64,000 nt of DNA from Streptomyces bluensis (GTDB lineage: Bacteria; Actinomycetota; Actinomycetes; Streptomycetales; Streptomycetaceae). The translations under genes were made by a program, and so were the position numbers. The DNA lies in assembly GCF_014650715.1 (NCBI RefSeq), contig NZ_BMVM01000021.1:1-64000 (forward strand), given 5' to 3'. Below the pieces are notes generated by a model, which saw only the letters and a program-made list of their open reading frames with translations, was not told where the DNA came from and did not search any database. This document shows positions 63,946-64,000 of the stretch, in pieces (the first letter of the stretch is position 1; every line of letters begins with the position of its first letter).

Positions 63946-64000
63946 GTGTCCACGAACGAGGCGGGCACGACCTCGCCCGAGCTCCCGGCACCGCGGAACC
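63946..64000 (+). CDS. 5' end of an unidentified gene
   Basis: GTG 63946 preceded by AAGGAGG at good spacing. Eighteen codons are visible (starting MSTNEAGTTSPELPAP), a hydrophilic N-terminus that is not enough to assign a family. Confidence 0.6.
   Translation, partial: MSTNEAGTTSPELPAPRN

Overview
The window is high-GC actinobacterial DNA with the gene content and layout of a Streptomyces chromosome: many GTG/TTG starts, 4-nt ATGA overlaps, geosmin synthase, two conservons, a subtilisin-inhibitor (SSI) protein, GlgX/TreY/TreZ, DUF397 and DUF6230/DUF6114 proteins. From memory, the cys-ssu block and geoA resemble an arm-proximal part of the S. coelicolor chromosome; that is recollection, not a search.

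Layout. 1-5460 (+): sulfur assimilation and import (end of cysD, cysN, a sulfonate-type ABC transporter, a sirohydrochlorin chelatase), closed by a large intergenic hairpin. 5691-8749: small accessory genes (TIGR03086 protein, DUF397, DUF1697) and a macrolide glycosyltransferase behind a perfect palindrome. 8828-11885 (-): a sugar ABC importer without its own ATPase. 12084-15123: APH-like kinase, DEDD exonuclease, SAV2148-type protein. 15236-17457 (-): a copper amine oxidase that appears split into two separately secreted proteins. 17653-26837: glgX, treY and treZ (glycogen trimming and trehalose formation), interrupted by a coupled M14 carboxypeptidase/SSI inhibitor pair and a DUF1707-FHA protein. 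26865-30676 (-): a degenerate APH protein, an M24 peptidase, a lysE exporter gene broken by a 210-bp MITE-like element, and a PDZ protein. 30775-34794 (-): geoA, an ARMT1-type phosphatase and a zinc-ribbon membrane protein. 34938-41576: a secreted layer of S8 protease, AA10 LPMO, DUF6230/DUF6114 proteins and a GH16-ricin glucanase. 42247-47957: two P450s and a complete conservon (cvnA-B-C-D-E). 48305-50703: AraC regulator and GAF protein. 51359-56131 (+): a compact orphan biosynthetic cassette (KS-ACP with its AT cleanly missing, stand-alone adenylation enzyme, FAD oxidoreductase). 56329-60641 (+): a second conservon without a P450. 60655-64000: PfkB kinase, DUF574 methyltransferase, glycine-betaine-type binding lipoprotein and the first codons of one more gene.

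Best candidates for something undescribed: (1) the KS(no AT)-ACP / A / FAD cassette between two conservons; (2) the split copper amine oxidase with an altered cofactor-tyrosine context; (3) the MITE in lysE, whose removal restores the reading frame exactly; (4) the translationally coupled carboxypeptidase-protease inhibitor pair. No tRNA, rRNA, CRISPR array or intact transposase gene was seen.
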